Part shown: positions 13,612-13,694 of the stretch, piece by piece
Position numbering within the stretch: the first letter of the stretch is position 1
Layout of the letters: each line of letters begins with the position of its first letter
Source of the DNA: Acidobacteriaceae bacterium
GTDB taxonomy: Bacteria > Acidobacteriota > Terriglobia > Terriglobales > Acidobacteriaceae
NCBI GenBank assembly: GCA_003156495.1
Contig: PMHC01000200.1
Location: 1 to 13,694 of the forward strand
Reading direction: 5' to 3'
Length of the DNA stretch: 13,694 bases
The notes under the pieces: generated by a model
What the model was told of the DNA's origin: nothing
The model's input: the letters and a program-made list of their open reading frames with translations, nothing else
The model's database searches: none
Made by a program: the position numbers and the translations under genes

Positions 13612-13631
13612 GCGGGGGATTTATCCCCCGC
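13612..13631 (+). terminator. Strong hairpin after tatA
   Basis: GCGGGGGA (13612-13619) and TCCCCCGC (13624-13631) form an 8-bp stem with loop TTTA, 9 nt after the tatA stop. Only GTTAAG follows, so the U-tract is poor and termination may be partial. The rest of the window to 13694 shows no gene. Confidence 0.55.
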
Positions 13632-13694
13632 GTTAAGCAAGTAAAATCAACGCGGGCTTCACAGGCTGCGGAAAAACTCTTATTCCGGAAAAGC

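Noticed and set aside
13632..13694. Possible dispersed repeat at the right edge (CAGGCTGCGGAAAAACTC)
   Set aside because: It feels familiar from acidobacterial intergenic DNA, but nothing in the window itself (no second copy or symmetry) supports calling it.

Overview
The window is GC-rich bacterial DNA that looks like Acidobacteriota (Terriglobia-like). I infer this from the Ig-repeat S53/kumamolisin-type protein with its characteristic C-terminal membrane pair, the NapC/NirT-type multihaem protein with an FCGxxCH first haem site, the DUF4440-type protein and the style of the intergenic palindromes. No marker gene (rRNA, ribosomal protein) is present, so the taxonomy is inference. No tRNA, rRNA, CRISPR array or transposase gene was seen.

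Left part (1-4322, all minus strand): the N-terminal 256 residues of an RNase II/R-family exoribonuclease run off the left edge. Upstream of it is a 1140-residue secreted S53-family (pro-kumamolisin) protein with Ig-like repeats. Its catalytic Glu and Asp appear to be replaced by Ala. A clear intrinsic terminator (844-877) separates the two.

Central part (4501-10608, minus strand): five genes in a row form what looks like a complete transmembrane electron conduit. In transcription order they are a periplasmic decahaem cytochrome (MtrA/DmsE/PioA type), a large outer-membrane beta-barrel (MtrB/PioB type), two near-duplicate monohaem c cytochromes, and an inner-membrane three-helix NapC/NirT-type hexahaem quinol dehydrogenase (ImcH-like). 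Together they could move electrons between the quinone pool and the cell surface: ImcH-like protein, small cytochromes, decahaem protein in the barrel, outside. Current could run outward (respiration of metals or other extracellular acceptors) or inward (Fe(II) oxidation, as in PioAB/MtoAB). No outer-surface MtrC-type cytochrome is encoded here.

A 474-bp divergent region (10609-11082) separates this operon from a plus-strand Crp/Fnr regulator. It carries two GTGA-N6-TCAC palindromes and a weaker third. These match the half-site predicted from the regulator's CRP-like recognition helix (RETVTR). The regulator also has an FNR-like N-terminal Cys cluster and lacks the cAMP-pocket residues, so redox or oxygen control of the conduit is a reasonable hypothesis.

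Right part (11083-13694): after the regulator come a secreted DUF4440/NTF2-like protein, a perfect 38-bp palindrome between convergent genes, a secreted thioredoxin-like protein (WCPDC, minus strand) and, divergent from it, a TatA translocase subunit with an unusual C-terminal zinc ribbon, followed by a strong hairpin. A 138-bp imperfect inverted repeat with 11-bp termini lies between the barrel gene and the small cytochromes and may be a MITE/REP-like element.
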